Positions 20,601 through 32,600 of a stretch of DNA of 64,000 nucleotides are shown one piece after another. Numbering within the stretch: position 1 is the first letter of the stretch; each line of letters opens with the position of its first letter. A program made the position numbers and the translations under genes. The DNA is from Blumeriella jaapii. Taxonomy: Eukaryota > Ascomycota > Leotiomycetes > Helotiales > Drepanopezizaceae. The DNA lies in contig VWND01000010.1 of assembly GCA_009599575.1 (NCBI GenBank), forward strand, positions 888,501 through 952,500, read 5' to 3'. The notes beneath the pieces are model-generated. The model was not told the DNA's origin. It did no database searches and was given only the letters and a program-made list of their open reading frames with translations.

Positions 20601-23245
20601 GTGATGTTGCTAATGTTAGAGTGAATAGAAACGAACTTCTCGTAGAATTGTTGACACAGACCAGAGGTTCGAAATTCGATGTACACATTCGAAGCCCCGT
20701 CCCGCGACCTAGACTGGTGAATCACCATCTTCGAGCTCGAGGCAGCATGTTCGATTTTTTCGACCTGGGTGCCTGGGATTTTATACCTCGAATCGCCATC
20801 AACCACGAAGACAATTGAATCATTCTTGTCGTACTCCAAGGTTCCAGACCGCTCGGTATTCTCTTGAAGCCAACGAGAGGATTGCGGGAAAAATCGAGAC
20901 ACTTCGTACCGAGTGTCTCCAAGTACATTCGTTGGCTTTGCTGAGGAAGATTTATAGGCAGTCGGTCTTATGTTCGCTTCCCTACCCACATCCTCATCGC
21001 TAGAGTCCAAAGTAAAGGATGATGACGGCTTACGAAGAACTCTTTCCCTGGGTTTTGTCGATGGCCCCCTCTGCGTTTGGCGAGGATGTGCGTGTGGGAT
21101 ATCATCAAGAGCAAGTTCATCCCTGTCCGGGTCAAGATCCTTCTTAGTCTGCGGTTGCGACGATCGCGATAAACTAGATGTTGACGCCACCTGATCTCTG
21201 CCTTGCTGAAGCCTTGGTCTACCACTGCCTTGAGCCGAGGGGACAAAAAATGGTGATTTGGTTAATGATCCTGTGGGTTCTTTTGCCTTCCGATCTGGCT
21301 GGGATGGTTGAATTGAGTTGGGATGGGCATCACCTTCGGGGCTTGATTTTGTTGTAACCTCAAGACTGCTTCGAATCTGAATCTCGGGATAGGTGTTTCT
21401 GTTCGTCGTGGGCTTGGGCTTTATCGACGATGAGGTTATTATCACCTCATCGTCAACTATCGGATCGTCGGCATTTTCTTGACGTTCCTGGACGAATGTG
21501 CTTTGAAATCGTTGAGACCCACGGATAACCGACGGCTTTTTTCCTGAAATAGCAGTGGGGACGGGAGGATGTTTCTCTGTAGCATGTCGATTGGCAGCCG
21601 AAGGATGCTTTTCTTCAAAGCTACTGTTTCTCTTTCGCGGCTTTTTGACCCTTATGCATTTTTCCGCCTGCTGTTGTTCTGGTATGCGCCTGCTATCTCC
21701 TAAAGTGGAGGTTCTTCCGAGCCGATTTTGCTCACGGCTTGTGGAAGATGTAGCCCTCAGCATTGTGGGCTGTGGTGACTCGTCCGTTACTTCAATGGGT
21801 GATGTTGAAGAGCCATTGTTACCCTTTGCACGCTGTGGCTTGAGTGGGTTTCCATTGTCCCTACAGCTGTTTCTCGAAGAGGTCTTGCGATCAAAGGGCT
21901 TCGGACCTTGAGTCGATCTTGTAGGTTGGAGAGGTGATGAGAGGCTGTCGTACGTAGTCCTAGGCTTGAAGGTACCTGGGATCTCGGGTTTCTAGGACAC
22001 ATCAGCCTCTTGGATCGGGGTGTTGGAATCGGGATACGAACTACCATGGGATCTGCTTGCCGTGGGGTCAATGGCACAGGAGCCGTGGGACTGAAGAAGC
22101 CTATCAGTAGAGTGTTCCTGTCAAGAAGCCTGCCATTACTGTACATACCCATACTGAGGCAGAGAATTTTTAGATGGATCCCTGTAGCGTTTGCCAAAAC
22201 CCCTACAGAAGCGGAATGAGCATGGAGAAACGTATACCACACATACAAGGAAAGCATACCATGTGCTCTTTGGCTTCGTGGGCACGTCGTTGCTGTTGGT
22301 GGCGGGCTGTTGGTCGCGTGCATTGGTAGAAAACGCGTTGTTTTTTTCTCTGCATCAAGTCAGATGGCTCTGGTGAAGCTTGCAAAGCAAGTGATGAAGT
22401 GTACTTACTTCGACTTCTCCGGGGCGTTTGCAGAGTCACCGTACTTCTGGGCCGATATCTGTCTGGTGTTTCGGACTGCTTTTCCGCAGACCACGAAAGC
22501 GGGCTAAGCCGTCATTGATGTTAGCGATCAGCCCAGGATGGTGTTTGTGCGGGACGACGACGATAAGTCATCGTTCGTCGTCGATAAGGGAATTCCAGCC
22601 TCCCTGAGAGAGAAAGATGGAAAAACCTACGGCTTGATCGCCTGCCAGCTCTTGTATGTCCTCAAGGGTACCCGAGGTATCCGCGCCGTCTCCCGACTCC
22701 GCCGTCTGCGCAATCGGGGCCTGCAAGCTGTTGCGCGTTTGTTTGTTCGTCCCCGAGCTCCTCTCCGACATGTCCCCAGCGTCGCCTGCCGCGCTGCGTG
22801 GCCCCAGGTCGTCGCCCTTGTATGTCAGGTCTCTTTCTCGTGCGCATGCTGCAAGGCCCGTCTCTTCGCTGAAGGCTCTGCGGGCGCGGCCCAGGTCGTG
22901 GGTGGACTGCCGGGCGATAAATTGGAGGTTGTGAAGTCGCGCGATGGCGGCGTGGTCGTCGTTAGAGCTTCGCTTGTAATTGGTGCCCGGCTTGAGACGC
23001 CTTGTGCCCAGTTGCAGCTCCTCCACGCCATCGAGAGCAAGGACCGGCCTGGCAACGAAGCCATGTTGCTGGGATTTGGAAATACTGCTGATCAGCTTTT
23101 CGGCCTCGCATCTTGCTTGGAGCCGGGGTTGGTTTGCGAATATTTGGAGAAATGCGCTTGCTGATGCTCGTGTCGTGGTTGGAACTCGAGGTGCTGGTGA
23201 AGGGATTTTGGGCTCGATAACGGGAGCTTGAATGCCATCTTCCAT
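17628..23245 (-). CDS. ULP2: SUMO-specific protease, Ulp2-type (C48 peptidase)
   Basis: Seven minus-strand exons: 23245-22631, 22503-22409, 22349-22260, 22202-22149, 22090-22045, 21991-20592, 20538-17628. Introns are 127, 59, 57, 58, 53 and 53 bp, all GT-AG. Joined length is 5211 nt, 1736 residues, frame intact. The triad is His1045 (VHWYVAIICN), Asp1211 (ITLDSLG) and Cys1262 (NNHCDCGLF). SVDRQDIERLDEGEFLND opens the catalytic domain. A PH-like segment with FVVDGDSRYKIPG precedes it around residues 680-760, as in fungal Ulp2. About 165 residues of disordered sequence separate His and Asp. The tails are disordered; EVIITSS and DEIQLIST resemble SUMO-interaction motifs. It removes SUMO chains in the nucleus. 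The start is uncertain: the frame is open to 23422, and the small 5' exons were placed by splice logic only. Confidence 0.8.
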
Positions 23246-24376
23246 TTTGGAACGCGAGTGCAAGACGTCGAGACTATCATAAGTTTGTCGAGGACACCTG
23301 CCTTCTCTTCTAGCATCCGGACGAAGGTCGAAAGACGATAGAAATTTCGAGAGAGACTGTCGCCTCTGATGTGAAACTTCGGGACGTGGTGTAAAGTCCC
23401 ACCAAAATCGAAGTGCAACCACTTCTTGTATGAAACTTCGAGATGTGGTAAAGACTCAAAGAGATCGAAGTGAGAGCGAAGCGTAGATTGATTGACTTCC
23501 TTGTCGGATCGGAAATAGATGCAGATAGTTGCGAAGAAGTCGCGAAGGAGAAGCTCTGTCGCAAACTTCGAGAAACTGTCCAAAGGTCAACAGGCCAAGT
23601 TCAGGGTAAGACTATTCTTTTCTGTTAACGATCAAGAGAAGTGAATTTGGCAAAAGAAGGCCTGGGTCTCGTGCCTTCCCAAAGGATGTTGTTCACCTCA
23701 GGTAGGACAAGTTTGGTTGCAAAGGATTTGATAGGTTAGGTGATCGAGGAAGACAAAGACAGAGTGATTCATCTTCTGCAGCTTTATATCCTTCTTTGAT
23801 TGGTTCGACATTCGAGGGAACTAGATCCGGCTACTGCTCAACTTCGTGCTATTCACTGGCTCGTGGTTTGCTCAGGCTCTTGAACCGACTGCTTTTGACT
23901 TGACAGATGAAGTCTGCTATCGAATTTGTCTATTGTCTTATTCCTCTATCTAGCACCAGCGAGAAAAAACCCGGCCAGAGTTTCTCGGATCAATGGCATT
24001 CTGCTATCGAATGGTCTGCTAGCAGGAATGATAAAAGGTCTCCGTACTGATGGCCTCGAGGTGTACCCAACAGCGGACATCGTTCTCATGACCGAGTGTA
24101 GCAATAGGCAAGTTCAGATCAAAGCACGCAACAAGTAGATTTTGCTTCAATCAACGGCCTCAAGCCCTCCTCATATGTGATCTCAAAATTAATTACTGCC
24201 GCGGCGAGCAGAAAGCGTTTGATAAGGAGATGCATTGCAGTTTTGATACAGCTGTACACATAATGAATTCCGCAACGCAGAGCCTCCTACACTCACCATC
24301 CACTCCGATTCTAGGCTCTCCCTCTTCCGCTATTATCCATCTACAAAGGCGCTTCCTATCGTCTGACCGCCAAAGT
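23246..24376. other. Intergenic between Ulp2-like 5' end and COX6 3' end
   Basis: About 1.1 kb. Imperfect copies of a GAAACTTCGAGA-type element recur at about 23343, 23372, 23431 and 23560, two of them inside a 59-bp direct duplication. The promoter of the Ulp2-like gene should lie here. No other gene is supported. Confidence 0.5.
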
Positions 24377-25181
24377 CTACTTTTCGTCGGGGTAGAGGTC
24401 CTCCTTCAGTAAAACGCCTAGCTCTTCCCGCAGCGGCTTGAGCTCCTCGAGGTATTGTTCATATTGGCCCTTGTTCTCGACCTTTGCCTTGACTCCTGCA
24501 AAAAATTTCAGATCAGCAAAATACTCCTACCCCGGCACCGTGTTGAGATCCATGTATCTGTCGGAGCCCCTCGCAATAGGCTACATACCCTCGAAGATCC
24601 GTACGGCAGTCGGGAAGTCGTTGACTCTCCTCGCAGCCTTCAGTGCAGCAGTGAGAACAGAGGGCGAAGGGACGAGATCGTATGCGAAAGCGTTGTTCAG
24701 GTTGCGCTGTCCGTCATACGATAGTCAGCCACCTGGACTACCACAATGTAGGTAAATGTGGGGGATAGAACTCACCTGAAGCTCAAAGACATCTTGGACC
24801 TGGTCGAACTCCTTCTCGTATCTATATACCAGCACCATCGCGTTAGCAATTGACGATCGTAATTGGCGTGCAGGATTGTGTTTCGGCTATGCAGGCATGT
24901 GCTCAAGTTGCTCAAATCCGCTCTCCTGGGAAGCTAGATAGAGCAATTGAGGCCACGCACCTGGCAGTGAACTCCTCGAAGCTCTCCTCGCCGTGGCTGG
25001 CATCGGAACGGAGCCTGCTGCTGGTGCTGAAGTTGCTCATGGAACCGGAGCTCGCAACCATGGCTGGGACGGCGTAGAGGGTGTTCGCACGCTGGGGGTG
25101 CAGGCTGCGCAGTCCACTGGCACGGAAGAAGGTCGAGGGCTGCGCACGAGCAGCGACTCGGAGGAGGCAAGTCGACGACAT
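24377..25181 (-). CDS. COX6: Cytochrome c oxidase subunit 6 (mammalian Va type)
   Basis: Four minus-strand exons: 25181-24961, 24821-24776, 24706-24589, 24495-24377. Introns are 139, 69 and 93 bp, GT-AG. Joined length is 504 nt, 167 residues. The start MSSTCLLRVAARAQ begins an Arg/Ser-rich mitochondrial presequence of about 50 residues ending near NFSTSSRLRSDASHGEE. The mature protein reads SFEEFTARYEKEFDQVQDVF, RNLNNAFAYDLVPSPSVL and AARRVNDFPTAVRIFEG, the COX5A/COX6 signature. It is a nuclear-encoded matrix-side subunit of complex IV. An in-frame Met at 25241 would add a proline-rich stretch before the presequence and is less likely. Confidence 0.93.
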
Positions 25182-27098
25182 TAGGAAAGCGAACGGTGGT
25201 GCGGGCGTCGGGCGAGGATGAGGATCTTCAGGGTGGTTCAACTGGTCGCCAGCCGTTTGATTTTCGGTCGTTCAAAGTCACGATGGAATGCGGCTCGGAT
25301 GATTGGGTGGTGGGTGCTTAGTCAGCTGATACAGACCAGACGAGACCAACACCAGAATCCTACGTCCTTAACATGTAATAGGATCCAGGTCCACCACTTC
25401 AAAGCTCTATGCTGATTTTCAGAGATGATGGATTGAAAGAAATTAATAAAGTGTTTACCGTGGCAAAAAACCATACTCTTTCATTGATACTTCCTTGAGA
25501 TCAACTGGCTCTATAATCGAAGACTCAGTCAACACCTCGATATCTCGTTGGGATGGAGGAACTATTTAGATCCACACAAAGCCCAGAGAGTTTCTTGATA
25601 TTGGAACAAGTAGCAACTCCATGTCGCAAGTATCAGCCCTTGTAGTAGCCAGTGAACCAAGGAAACCCATCAGGACGTCCAGCAGACGCTGAAATTACTC
25701 GACTACTAAACCGCGGCTAGAGACATTCCGGCATCTATACAACCAGGGCTGTTACTTGAAGTTACACTCCGTCATACCCGGTGAATGCTCTATCACTCAG
25801 CGATTAAGTCCTCCAGCAACGCAATTTCTAAAAATACAATCGTGTATGATCAATCAAACTTACTACCCATACCGAATCACACATATCTAGATGAGTATAA
25901 ATTCTAGACCGCTTCAAGTCTATCAGAGGATCGGTCGACACCTTATTAGCAGCACCATTCCACAAACACCTCAGCGATGAGCGACGTCTTCTCTTGAGTA
26001 AACATCTCAGACAAGTCTGTCGAGCAGATCCATACGTACCTCGACAACCGGACGCGTTATAACGGGGTCAGCTTGTCAAAACCGTATGCCGTGTCGATGT
26101 TCCTGTCATGATAGCTTTCGCAATTGTCAGTATATGTGTAAGCTTATCGAGATTTCTTTCTGGTCGTGAGACGTAATGTATGCAGGTCTAATTGCTTCAA
26201 AGCTTACTTTGAGAGGGCTATCGCTAGCGTCATTTTGTTTGGGCCCTTATATTGTAGCCATACCACAGACTATATCTCCCAGGTCCGACATGTCAGAAAC
26301 AGTATACGGCTATGACAACCAGTCTGTTAGAAATATGATAGGGATAACAAGCAGATTCGTCTACTCACCGACCTACCGATTGAGCTTGATCTGCAAGGGC
26401 GGCCCTCACCTCCGACCGAAAGCCGGAAGACCTGTCGACAGCAACCCTTGATAACAAGTTGGTAATCTGACGTATCGACTCCTCACTATTTTTCATCATT
26501 TTCCGTTATTTCTTCTGACACATTGTTTCTCGTGCTACTATCTAATACCTCGTCTTTCCAGGGGTAGGGACTAAATCCTTGTGTACAAAAAAACATACAT
26601 ACAAATTTACATACATACATAAATCCATATTTACATATATGAGCCACATATATACATACTTACTTACAGACAGACAAAAACAGACAGACAGAAAGGCACT
26701 ACTGCAGTCCTCAGTCCAAAAAAAGACCACTAAATTACAAAAAAGCCACTGAGAATCACAAACAACCCCACTTAAAAAACAAACAAGATTCACAAGAACA
26801 TCATAAACCAACGAGACTCGATTATCAACAACAAACCAAATCCGTTCATTTCTTTTGTGTATCAAGCTGATCATATCCACAGAACTCCTAACACCAAACC
26901 CCCATTTTTTACATCATCAACTCCGATTCCCGACCCATTGCACAAACGCCCCGACCCTTTTATTTTAATCCCCAACATCGCTTCCACCTTTTCCCCAAAG
27001 CACCTTTGCTCATTGCGATTCTCGCCATGCAAAACTTTCTGCCCCCCACCCTCTCACCCTCAGCCTCACCCTCACACCAACCCAGCCCCCTCGCGAAC
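25182..27098. other. Long gene-poor region
   Basis: About 1.9 kb. From 25400 to 26460 the DNA is neither repeat-like nor convincingly coding; a minus-strand run near 26450-26385 reads protein-like for about 25 codons but has no start and no join. From 26580 to 26700 it is CATA/CAGA low complexity. No gene supported. Confidence 0.5.
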
Positions 27099-27281
27099 TC
27101 AAACCCCTCCATTGCCCACGCGTCCCACGGTGTAGCGGCTCTTGCACCGGTACACATACCGGTACTTCATGAGGTAGCTCGCCAGCCAGAGCATCAGAAG
27201 CAGAAGCGTCGGGGGCAAGGCGAGGACGATGAAGACGACCGTGAAGAAGAAGGCGGGGTGGTCGATGATGGCATCAATCAT
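27099..27281 (-). CDS. Possible 60-residue membrane microprotein
   Basis: Minus-strand ORF starting at 27281 (AAAATGATT context) and ending at 27099. The sequence begins MIDAIIDHPAFFF and has one strong hydrophobic segment (about residues 10-37, Leu/Val/Ala-rich with PPT), then a basic tail YRYVYRCKSRYTVGR, fitting a single-pass N-out/C-in or tail-anchored topology. The frame is open upstream to 27494, but that part is Ser/His/Pro-rich and looks like leader. No family is recognised. A lone 60-codon ORF may be chance, so support rests on the well-formed TM segment followed by positive charges. Confidence 0.35.
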   Translation of the reverse strand: MIDAIIDHPAFFFTVVFIVLALPPTLLLLMLWLASYLMKYRYVYRCKSRYTVGRVGNGGV

Positions 27282-28512
27282 TTTGGCGTCGTAAAAGTGA
27301 CGGGGGTGAGAATGAAGTTGGGTTGAGTGGCTGTTGGATGGACTGTGTCCTCGACCTGGGGCAGTGACTCGGAAGGTAGATAGGCAGAGAAGTAGAACTC
27401 GAGTAGGGTAGCGTAGGTAAGCTGGAGGAAAGGAAAGCGAAGCAGAGAGAAGCTGGTTGCTGATGGATAGATAGATGTTGGATGAGAGAACCACGCTTAT
27501 TTATCATGAATTCGTCCACAGCTCGAGCGACACCTTATGCGACGGTGTCTGTTGTTTATTTTTATTATTTCTTTCTCTGTACTTGCCTTCTTCCCTCTTC
27601 CCTCTTCCCTCTTCCCTCTTCCATCTTTCCTTTTTCTCGTGTTCCTTGGGTCCCTTCTTCCATCTTCCCATCTTTCCATTTTTCTCGCTTCCTCGCTTCC
27701 TCCTATGCCATTCAAATCCCAGCGCCAAGCTAATGCCAATGCCGAGCCGATTCCTACTGGACTGTGCTGTACTTACAAAAAGTAATCCCAATCCCAAATC
27801 TCAGCTCCTTCCAAGACCCGCCTTCCCACCCTTCCAGCAGACGTGAAAAAAGACTCTCATAAAGCTCATCTCGTGCCATCCAATCCATCCCAATCCCATG
27901 TCATCATACAATCTGACCTCATCGGTCCTGCTCTTAAAATGCCACTGTGCCCCATGTGCCTGGGGTAGTCGGGGAATCATCATGGAGCAGAAAAGCGCGA
28001 CTCTATAAACATTCGGCCCTCAAGCAAACCTCAAAATAAAAGATTTGAAATGAATTACAAGTGCTCATCCACGGTCTCGTGATAATAGAAGCGGCTGCAT
28101 TTAGACGTGACACAATCGCCAATTTCCAGCGGGTATTTTCGTTGAAATGGCCGACTTACAAGCCGGTCGGCCTTTGGCAGCCAAAAAACACTTGATGAAT
28201 CACACGACATGTACACAGTTGGATGAATCAAAAATGAAGACAAGATAAAGTACGCTTCGCGCCGCGCTAATTTGGATATATTTTTGCTAAACATGTAAAG
28301 AAACATGTGCATCGTGCTACAATTTGATATGTGTTCGTGCATGGGTATCTATTTTACTCCGTCATCCGAACGCAGACTGCACACTCCGTACACTGTCTCC
28401 GTACTCCGTAGATCATAAAGTCGTCCAGGGGCATTCGTAAGTTTGTGGTTTTAAGGTTGAGGCGTCTCATACCCCGGCAATTCCGGTCGCAGCCGCGATC
28501 CGAACATTGACG
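27282..28512. other. Intergenic, low-complexity parts
   Basis: About 1.2 kb. A TTCCCTC heptamer repeats four to five times near 27588-27622, within a longer pyrimidine-rich stretch to 27700. Nothing else is recognised. Confidence 0.45.
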
Positions 28513-30033
28513 TTACTGCTCGAGGCCGTACGACGTCGCGTGGTTCTGGCGGCTCTTCAGACTCCGACCCAAACCCAGACCGAACGACTTTCGTATCTCA
28601 CGCTTCCTCGGCGACGGCGGCGGCGCTCGCCCTGCGCTCCGTAGCATGTGCTCCAGCGTGTCGGGTGCCTCTCTCGGACACGTCGTCACGGGCATCGAGT
28701 CGGCCCTGCGCTTCGAGACCTCAGTCTCGCGATCCTCGCCCCGGGCATGGCTCACGTACTGCGCCGAGGCCGCGGATTCCGTGTGGAAGTTGAGGCGCGT
28801 GATGGCCGGCATGTTACATGTCGACGCCCGTTGGCTGAAGGAGAGCAGCGAGGAGCCGGTGGCTGAGCTTTGCCTGTGCTGGACCGGATTCCGCGCTTTG
28901 GACAATGTCCTGGTGAACGACTCCTTCCAGTTCGAGGTGGATAGGGAGGTGTTGGTCTTGGGCGCTGGAAGTGTGGAGCGTGGTACGAGCGAGGGCGCGT
29001 TCGCGTAGGGATCCGAGTCCAGGAAGGCGTTCTGAGAGGGCGCGGGCGAGGCAGCCCTATGGGCTGCAGAGAGAGCGGCGAGGGATGATTTGCGTAGAGG
29101 GCGGCCTGGCTCTGAAGCTGAGACGCCTCCCGTGGAGCCATCCGTCAAGCCGGCTGTGTCCGAGGCGGGAGAAAGGGAAATGCTAGAGGAATCGCTCATG
29201 TTGGCCGTTGATCTTGGGCGCTCGGAGTGTTGACGAAGTGGGGATGGTCTTCGCAAGCTTGGGCTGGAGCTGGAGGGTTCGGGTTGGGGAGAATTGATAT
29301 CGAGGGATCTGGGGGCGGATCGTATAGTTCGCCGCTTCTCTCTTCCGCGTTCGGGCGAGGAGTGCCTCGACGGGATATGGATCTCGACCAACTGCGGTTT
29401 GCCGACGACTTTGAAGTTGACCGCGGTCGCGGTGATTTCTTGCGATTTGCGACTCGACGCCCGAGAGGAGGAAGCGACCGATTCGTCATCTGAGTAAATG
29501 CTGCCATCGAAGTCGAGCAGGGACTCTAGGTCGTAGTCCGAAACAGAGTCGCCTTCTTTGCTCGATAGGTATTCCTCGTAGGGATCGTGCCATGCGAGCC
29601 TAGAAATGCCGTCGATCTCCTCCCCCTTGTGCAGGTTCAAGGTATCCAATTCCAACATCAGGCCGTCCAGCATCTTGGGAGCTCTCTTGTCGTTCGTGTG
29701 CGGCAGCACTGGCATCGCCGTCTTCTGTGGGCCGGCCATGTGCATTCGTGATCCTTCCATGGCGTGGTCGAGGCACTGGTCTCGATGGCTCTGATCACCG
29801 TCCTCCGAACGGTGTAGCTGCCTTCGTCCTGGATTTTTCTCGTCGAAGTCCTGAGCGGGCGCAGGGGAATTTGAATCTGGAAGTGTTCCCAGGTGATCGG
29901 ATTTTCTAGACTCCAATCTGGTCTTGACCAGCATCCCTCGCCCTCGAGGGATTTCGTCGCTCGGGGCCGAGAACCCGCGTAGCTGTATTTGTCCGTCCGT
30001 CGACCAAGCGGTACCGTTAATATAGAGATTCAT
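28513..30033 (-). CDS. Disordered orphan protein, fungal-specific
   Basis: Single long frame of 506 residues from the ATG at 30033 to TAA at 28513. No known domain is recognised. It is mostly disordered and rich in Ser, Arg and Pro. One ordered-looking block near residues 120-175 (MLDGLMLELDTLNLHKGEEI, then DPYEEYLSSKEGDSVSDYDL) is acidic and might be a binding helix. A beta-like stretch, ITATAVNFKVVGKPQLVEI, follows at about 200. The C-terminus has a basic end with PPPSPRKREIRKSFGLGLGR. Many SP and RxxS sites suggest phosphorylation. The length of the frame in GC-rich DNA and the domain-like block support a real gene, but a five-prime exon may be missing. Confidence 0.6.
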   Translation of the reverse strand: MNLYINGTAWSTDGQIQLRGFSAPSDEIPRGRGMLVKTRLESRKSDHLGTLPDSNSPAPAQDFDEKNPGRRQLHRSEDGDQSHRDQCLDHAMEGSRMHMAGPQKTAMPVLPHTNDKRAPKMLDGLMLELDTLNLHKGEEIDGISRLAWHDPYEEYLSSKEGDSVSDYDLESLLDFDGSIYSDDESVASSSRASSRKSQEITATAVNFKVVGKPQLVEIHIPSRHSSPERGREKRRTIRSAPRSLDINSPQPEPSSSSPSLRRPSPLRQHSERPRSTANMSDSSSISLSPASDTAGLTDGSTGGVSASEPGRPLRKSSLAALSAAHRAASPAPSQNAFLDSDPYANAPSLVPRSTLPAPKTNTSLSTSNWKESFTRTLSKARNPVQHRQSSATGSSLLSFSQRASTCNMPAITRLNFHTESAASAQYVSHARGEDRETEVSKRRADSMPVTTCPREAPDTLEHMLRSAGRAPPPSPRKREIRKSFGLGLGRSLKSRQNHATSYGLEQ

Positions 30034-30500
30034 GCAGCGTGGCTCGAGCAGGGCCTGAATAGTGTAGGCAGTGCCGCTGTGTGGAGCGGGAGGAAGAAAG
30101 CGTTTGGACGGGGGCCAGTGGTGCTGGTTTCAAGTTGAGTCTGTCTTTGGGACACTGCTGGGCCGTGCTGCGGCGATATTGTGATATATGAAGGTTCGTG
30201 AATTGCGCTTCTCTGCAGTGTCGACGGAGGCGCCGAGGCAAGAAGAACTGGAGTGGGTGATGGATGGAGTACTATAGGGGGGTGGGTTGGCCACGGCAGG
30301 GAGTGTTCCTGATAGATATAGGTACATTCCTACGCTTGCCCGGCGACCAAATCGGTTTCGGATGTCACAGCCGGTCAGAGGTGAACCGACGAGTGTTGCG
30401 TGAGCGGTATCAAGTGATGGAAGAAACCAAAAACGAGACGGACAAGATGCTGCGGAAGTCGTGGTGTGCTGATGAAGGGAGAAGAGATGGGTGGTTCCGG

Positions 30501-30522
30501 CAGCAGCAGCAGCAGCAGCAGC
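30501..30522. repeat. CAG trinucleotide microsatellite
   Basis: Seven consecutive CAG units on the plus strand, about 470 bp upstream of the start of the minus-strand orphan gene. Confidence 0.9.
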
Positions 30523-32474
30523 GGCATCACATTGAGGCATGATGATGGAGTGTTCATGAGTGGTACTGTAGCATGTACTTAGCATGTACCAGTAAGTACA
30601 TTCTGCATGCAGAATGCTTGTGCTGGCAATCCAGAGCGAATCGAAGCGATGGGCATTCATGATGATCGCGAGCGGCCGCGAGTACATCCTCCGAATGCAG
30701 TATGTACATCGGCTCTTCTTAGGCGAGACACGATCGATATACTTCGACCCCATCGCACCCCGGATGTCGGTCGTTCTGGAAACTCTCCCGGCGGCCCTTC
30801 TAGCTCGACTCCCTTGGACTTCCGTCGCCTTTCCGTAAGATGCGAAAGTCTACTCGACAGACGGCGCAGAGTGCATCCGCTCACGATGGACGGGACCTCG
30901 TCTGACCGTGGGGAACATCAACACGCCTCCTCTCCCCTCGGGCCATTCTTCTTCTGTTCTCCACAGCAACCAGCGCTCTCACGCTCGCATCGACGATCTC
31001 ACGGCACTCACTACTCGACTCGACTCAGACAAGCATCCCCTCAGCAGAGTGCGTAACGGCACACACTGGTCCCAAACTCTCCACCTTCTCCAGTACGACA
31101 GTACAACACGCCGCGAACCATAGATCACCGGAACTTGAAACCTCCTCGTTCCCATCCGCCATCCGGCTGCGAAAGATCTGCCCGTACGATAAACCAACCC
31201 ACCGATACTTGGGATTCCTGCCTCTGGTAAAGTTCTCGCACAGCCCATTCGTACAAGGAGAGAATTGAGGACGAGCCGGGGCCGCGGGAGCTTCCCATCT
31301 CTTCCCGCAGGTGGGTTACAGGGGAGAGCGGGAGCGCAGGAGAGAAAGAGAAACAGAAACAGAAGAAGAGAAGAAGATGAGACTGTTCCGTCTCGTTTCG
31401 GCCTCGCACCCATGTGCATGCTGCAGAACCTCGAGCATGCATGCTTCGCATGACGCCAGGTCTCCGAGCTCTATCACGCACTGACGATCACGAAAGAACG
31501 CCCATAGATAAAGTCAAACGTAAAGTATAACTAACAACAGAGGGAACAAGAAAACAAGCGACACCGAACCGGGGAAACCACATGTCGGCCTAGCTATCAT
31601 CTACCGGATAACAAGACGTCTCGCCCATGTACAGTACAGTACTTGCCTCACCTCCAGCACGACCCTGGCACTGTATCTACGGCCCCCAAGATGTATCACA
31701 AACGTACATGTCAAACCCGACAAGTTTCCCAAGAAATCCAAGTGTATCATGCAGGCTCCAATTCCTGATTACACACATACCTACTTATCTTGCATTCAAG
31801 GTCGAGGGGCGTTGGCCGGGCTAAATCAATTTGTTCAGATTGCGTACCTGCCTATGTACAACAACTACGCGGCTCTAAAAGGATAAAAGATTAACGCATC
31901 AAGCGTAAGGCAAAAATGCAGATAGATAGGTATTTTTCCATAGCAAGTGATAAACCGAAAATTCAAGAGAAAGTGTGTAATCAATCTGATTTTCTGTAGT
32001 GGCAAATACTTCGCTCTACACTCTACAGTATCTACAATGTAAAGCGGTTGCCCCAAGCAAGAGTAAGCAAACATCTATCACGATAAGTGATACAAACGAA
32101 AGTGGGGAGAAACTTTCTACCCTCTACCTAAAGTGGTTGCTCCCCAAGAAGAGTTGTACGGAGAAGAGTTGTACGGTATCGCCACTAATTGCCACCTTGT
32201 GAAGACCTTCCGAAGTAGTGATGTCTAAGAAATCACCTGCCTACCTGCCTGTGTGCCCAGCACAGCTCACACCTATCATCTCACATTCCTCCTCTGACCC
32301 TCTCCTCGCCCCCCTCCTCCGTTCCTATGTACTGTACCCCCCTTCCAATCACCAATCACCGCATTTTCCGCCGTGGAAAAGACAAAAGACAGCCCAAGCC
32401 TCCTCCCCCCCTCGCCCTATCGCACCTGATCCCGTGAGCCAGATCTCGAACCAGGACAAGTGGTGGGCCTTTGA

Positions 32475-32600
32475 CGGTTCTGTGCATGTGTGCATATGTA
32501 TACATAGTATAGCATGCATACTATGCATACGTACATAGCACATACACATGCATGCGGTATGCACATGTGCGTGTGGCATATGCATGTGTGTGTATGCGGG
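32475..32600. repeat. Alternating TG/CA/TA segment with a short inverted repeat
   Basis: Mainly alternating purine-pyrimidine sequence made of GCATGT, CATACG and similar words. Inside it, CATAGTAT and ATACTATG (about 32503-32524) form an 8-bp inverted repeat around a 7-base centre. Such DNA can adopt Z-form or cruciform shape. Confidence 0.6.

Noticed and set aside
21992..21994. In-frame TAG in the Ulp2-like gene that looked like a stop readthrough
   Set aside because: A pair of consistent introns (22148-22091 and 22044-21992) with good branch points removes it and keeps the frame.
26385..26451. Short protein-like minus-strand stretch in the gene desert
   Set aside because: No start, no neighbour exon that joins, and no family match; could be chance.
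30130..30753. 207-codon minus frame with a poly-Ala run
   Set aside because: The Ala run comes from the CAG microsatellite and the rest is not protein-like.
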